A stretch of DNA of 64,000 nt from Phycisphaerae bacterium (GTDB lineage: Bacteria > Planctomycetota > Phycisphaerae > UBA1845 > Fen-1342), in the NCBI GenBank assembly GCA_030428945.1, contig JAUIEC010000001.1, forward strand, positions 468,438 through 532,437, in the 5' to 3' direction. The notes under the pieces are model-generated. The model saw nothing but the letters and a program-made list of their open reading frames with translations. It did not search any database and had not been told where the DNA came from. Made by a program: the position numbers and the translations under genes. This document shows positions 63,432 to 64,000 of the stretch, in pieces. How positions within the stretch are numbered: position 1 is the stretch's first letter; each line of letters begins with the position of its first letter.

Positions 63432-63715
63432 CAGATCTGTTCGCCGCATTCGGGGCAGCGCGGCTCGCGGAGTCCGCGCAGAATGTAGCGGCATCGCCGG
63501 CAGCGGGTCTCCTCCGACCCGGTCCGGTCCGTCCACCAGACCATCACCCAACCCAGCCCGGTCAGCCCCAGCAGGCCGGTCCCCAGCGGAACCTGCACCG
63601 CCTCGTAGCTGATCATCAGCGACCCGGGCTGCACCGCAACCAGCCACCAGAAGACCACCGACACCGCGGCCAGACCGATCGTCAGGAAGATGTTCACCCG
63701 CTGCATGCGCCGCAA
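63431..63715 (-). CDS. Small membrane protein with C-terminal zinc ribbon
   Basis: The 94-residue protein has two hydrophobic helices (about 9-29 and 40-60). A C-terminal zinc ribbon CRRCRYILRGLREPRCPECG (CxxC...CPEC) follows. This short ribbon is widespread as a tail in planctomycete membrane proteins, and its partner is unknown. No signal peptide is predicted beyond the first helix. The start is uncertain. It lies 67 nt downstream of the truncated GGDEF gene on the same strand. Confidence 0.8.
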   Translation of the reverse strand: MRRMQRVNIFLTIGLAAVSVVFWWLVAVQPGSLMISYEAVQVPLGTGLLGLTGLGWVMVWWTDRTGSEETRCRRCRYILRGLREPRCPECGEQI

Positions 63716-63782
63716 TCCTCACGCCCCCGATCCGGACGCAGTCTACCGCGACTGGCAGGTGGAATCGTCACCCGGTGCCTTT

Positions 63783-64000
63783 TCAGGCCCCGATCGGCTG
63801 CACCGTGACCGTCATCACCCGGTTGCGGCCGGCGTGCTTGGCCGCGTACAGACGCTGGTCCGCCTGCTCGATCAGGTCGCGGACGCTGATCGACAGGCCG
63901 GCCTGCAGCACGGCCACGCCGAAACTGGCCGTGACCCGCAGCGTCTGGTCGTTCCACGGGATGCCGGTCGCTTCGATCGCGGACCGCAACTGCTCCCCGA
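63783..64000 (-). CDS. GGDEF-domain diguanylate cyclase, C-terminal fragment (truncated at the window edge)
   Basis: Only the last 72 residues are visible; the gene continues off the right edge. The piece GEQLRSAIEATG, VTASFGVAVLQAG and LIEQADQRLYAAKHAGRNRV is the C-terminal third of a GGDEF domain, including the AxxxLYxAKxxGRNRV signature. The GG[DE]EF active-site loop lies outside the window, so activity cannot be judged. It makes or senses cyclic di-GMP. Confidence 0.85.
   Translation of the reverse strand, partial: GEQLRSAIEATGIPWNDQTLRVTASFGVAVLQAGLSISVRDLIEQADQRLYAAKHAGRNRVMTVTVQPIGA

Noticed and set aside
63201-63488. Plus-strand frame of 95 codons in the candidate RNA region
   Set aside because: Amino-acid sequence is not protein-like, starts late and overlaps several hairpins and a terminator.

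Overview
The window is G+C-rich (roughly two thirds by eye), densely coding and uses many GTG and TTG starts. Family content points to a planctomycete, most likely Phycisphaerae-like. The markers are futalosine-route menaquinone genes (mqnA, mqnC), secreted proteins ending in dockerin-like EF-hand pairs, an ECF sigma factor followed by a kinase-TPR receptor, a pseudopilin-like H-X9-DG module, a DUF1570 zinc protease, a DUF3604 protein and a small membrane protein with a CxxC/CPEC zinc ribbon. This assignment is inference from gene families; no rRNA gene is present. I found no tRNA, rRNA, transposase, prophage, CRISPR or integrase gene by eye.

Layout. 0-5.7 kb: a truncated hypothetical, mqnA-mqnC (minus) and a large secreted protein with a pseudopilin-like tail. 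5.8-8.6 kb: FdhF/YdeP-type molybdopterin oxidoreductase translationally coupled to mobA. 8.6-12.9 kb: CPBP protease, DUF1570 protease, thiL-tsaE, a small lipoprotein and a possible 22-residue hydrophobic peptide. 13-17.3 kb: GAF-SpoIIE phosphatase and a kelch/dockerin secreted protein. 17.7-26.1 kb: an envelope and amino-sugar island with lysA, a peptidoglycan amidase, a phosphodiester-glycosidase-like protein and a CE7 esterase on the minus strand. Divergent to it are a serine-hydrolase/C39 fusion lipoprotein and a NagB/PIG-L fusion. 26.4-31.8 kb: LolCDE-type exporter, a dockerin-like protein, cmk-plsC and a small HAD phosphatase. 32-39 kb: a DUF3604 protein, ECF sigma/kinase pair and a polysaccharide-export lipoprotein. 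39.4-45.6 kb: cysK-cysC, trmB, a coiled-coil protein, a radical SAM/SPASM enzyme and an unrecognised propeller-like protein. 45.8-54.8 kb: rny, two small membrane proteins, a VKOR-DsbA fusion, rpsB-tsf and an orphan fliM. 55-64 kb: OPT transporter, M29 aminopeptidase, GH26-like glycosidase, rnd, yebC, a lipocalin, a candidate structured RNA, a zinc-ribbon membrane protein and a truncated GGDEF protein.

The most unusual feature is the intergenic DNA. Most longer gaps are collages of short-period repeats: GGGAGCRA octamers, AAGYRAGC octamers, GTGAAAGAGTGAAGG-type tracts and GGGAACA heptamers. Mixed with them are at least three palindromic REP-like elements found in about five copies each. The purine-rich strand commonly follows a stop codon as sense strand, and the pyrimidine-rich complement often precedes the next gene. 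Many gaps could therefore fold into long imperfect hairpins. Repeats run into stop codons and even encode the last residues of several proteins.

Operons supported by overlaps or tight spacing: mqnA-mqnC (ATGA), oxidoreductase-mobA (GTGA), thiL-tsaE (GTGA), lysA-amidase-glycosidase-esterase (ATGA and TGATG), lolC/E-lolD (8 nt overlap), cmk-plsC (2 nt gap), cysK-cysC, rpsB-tsf and ECF-kinase.
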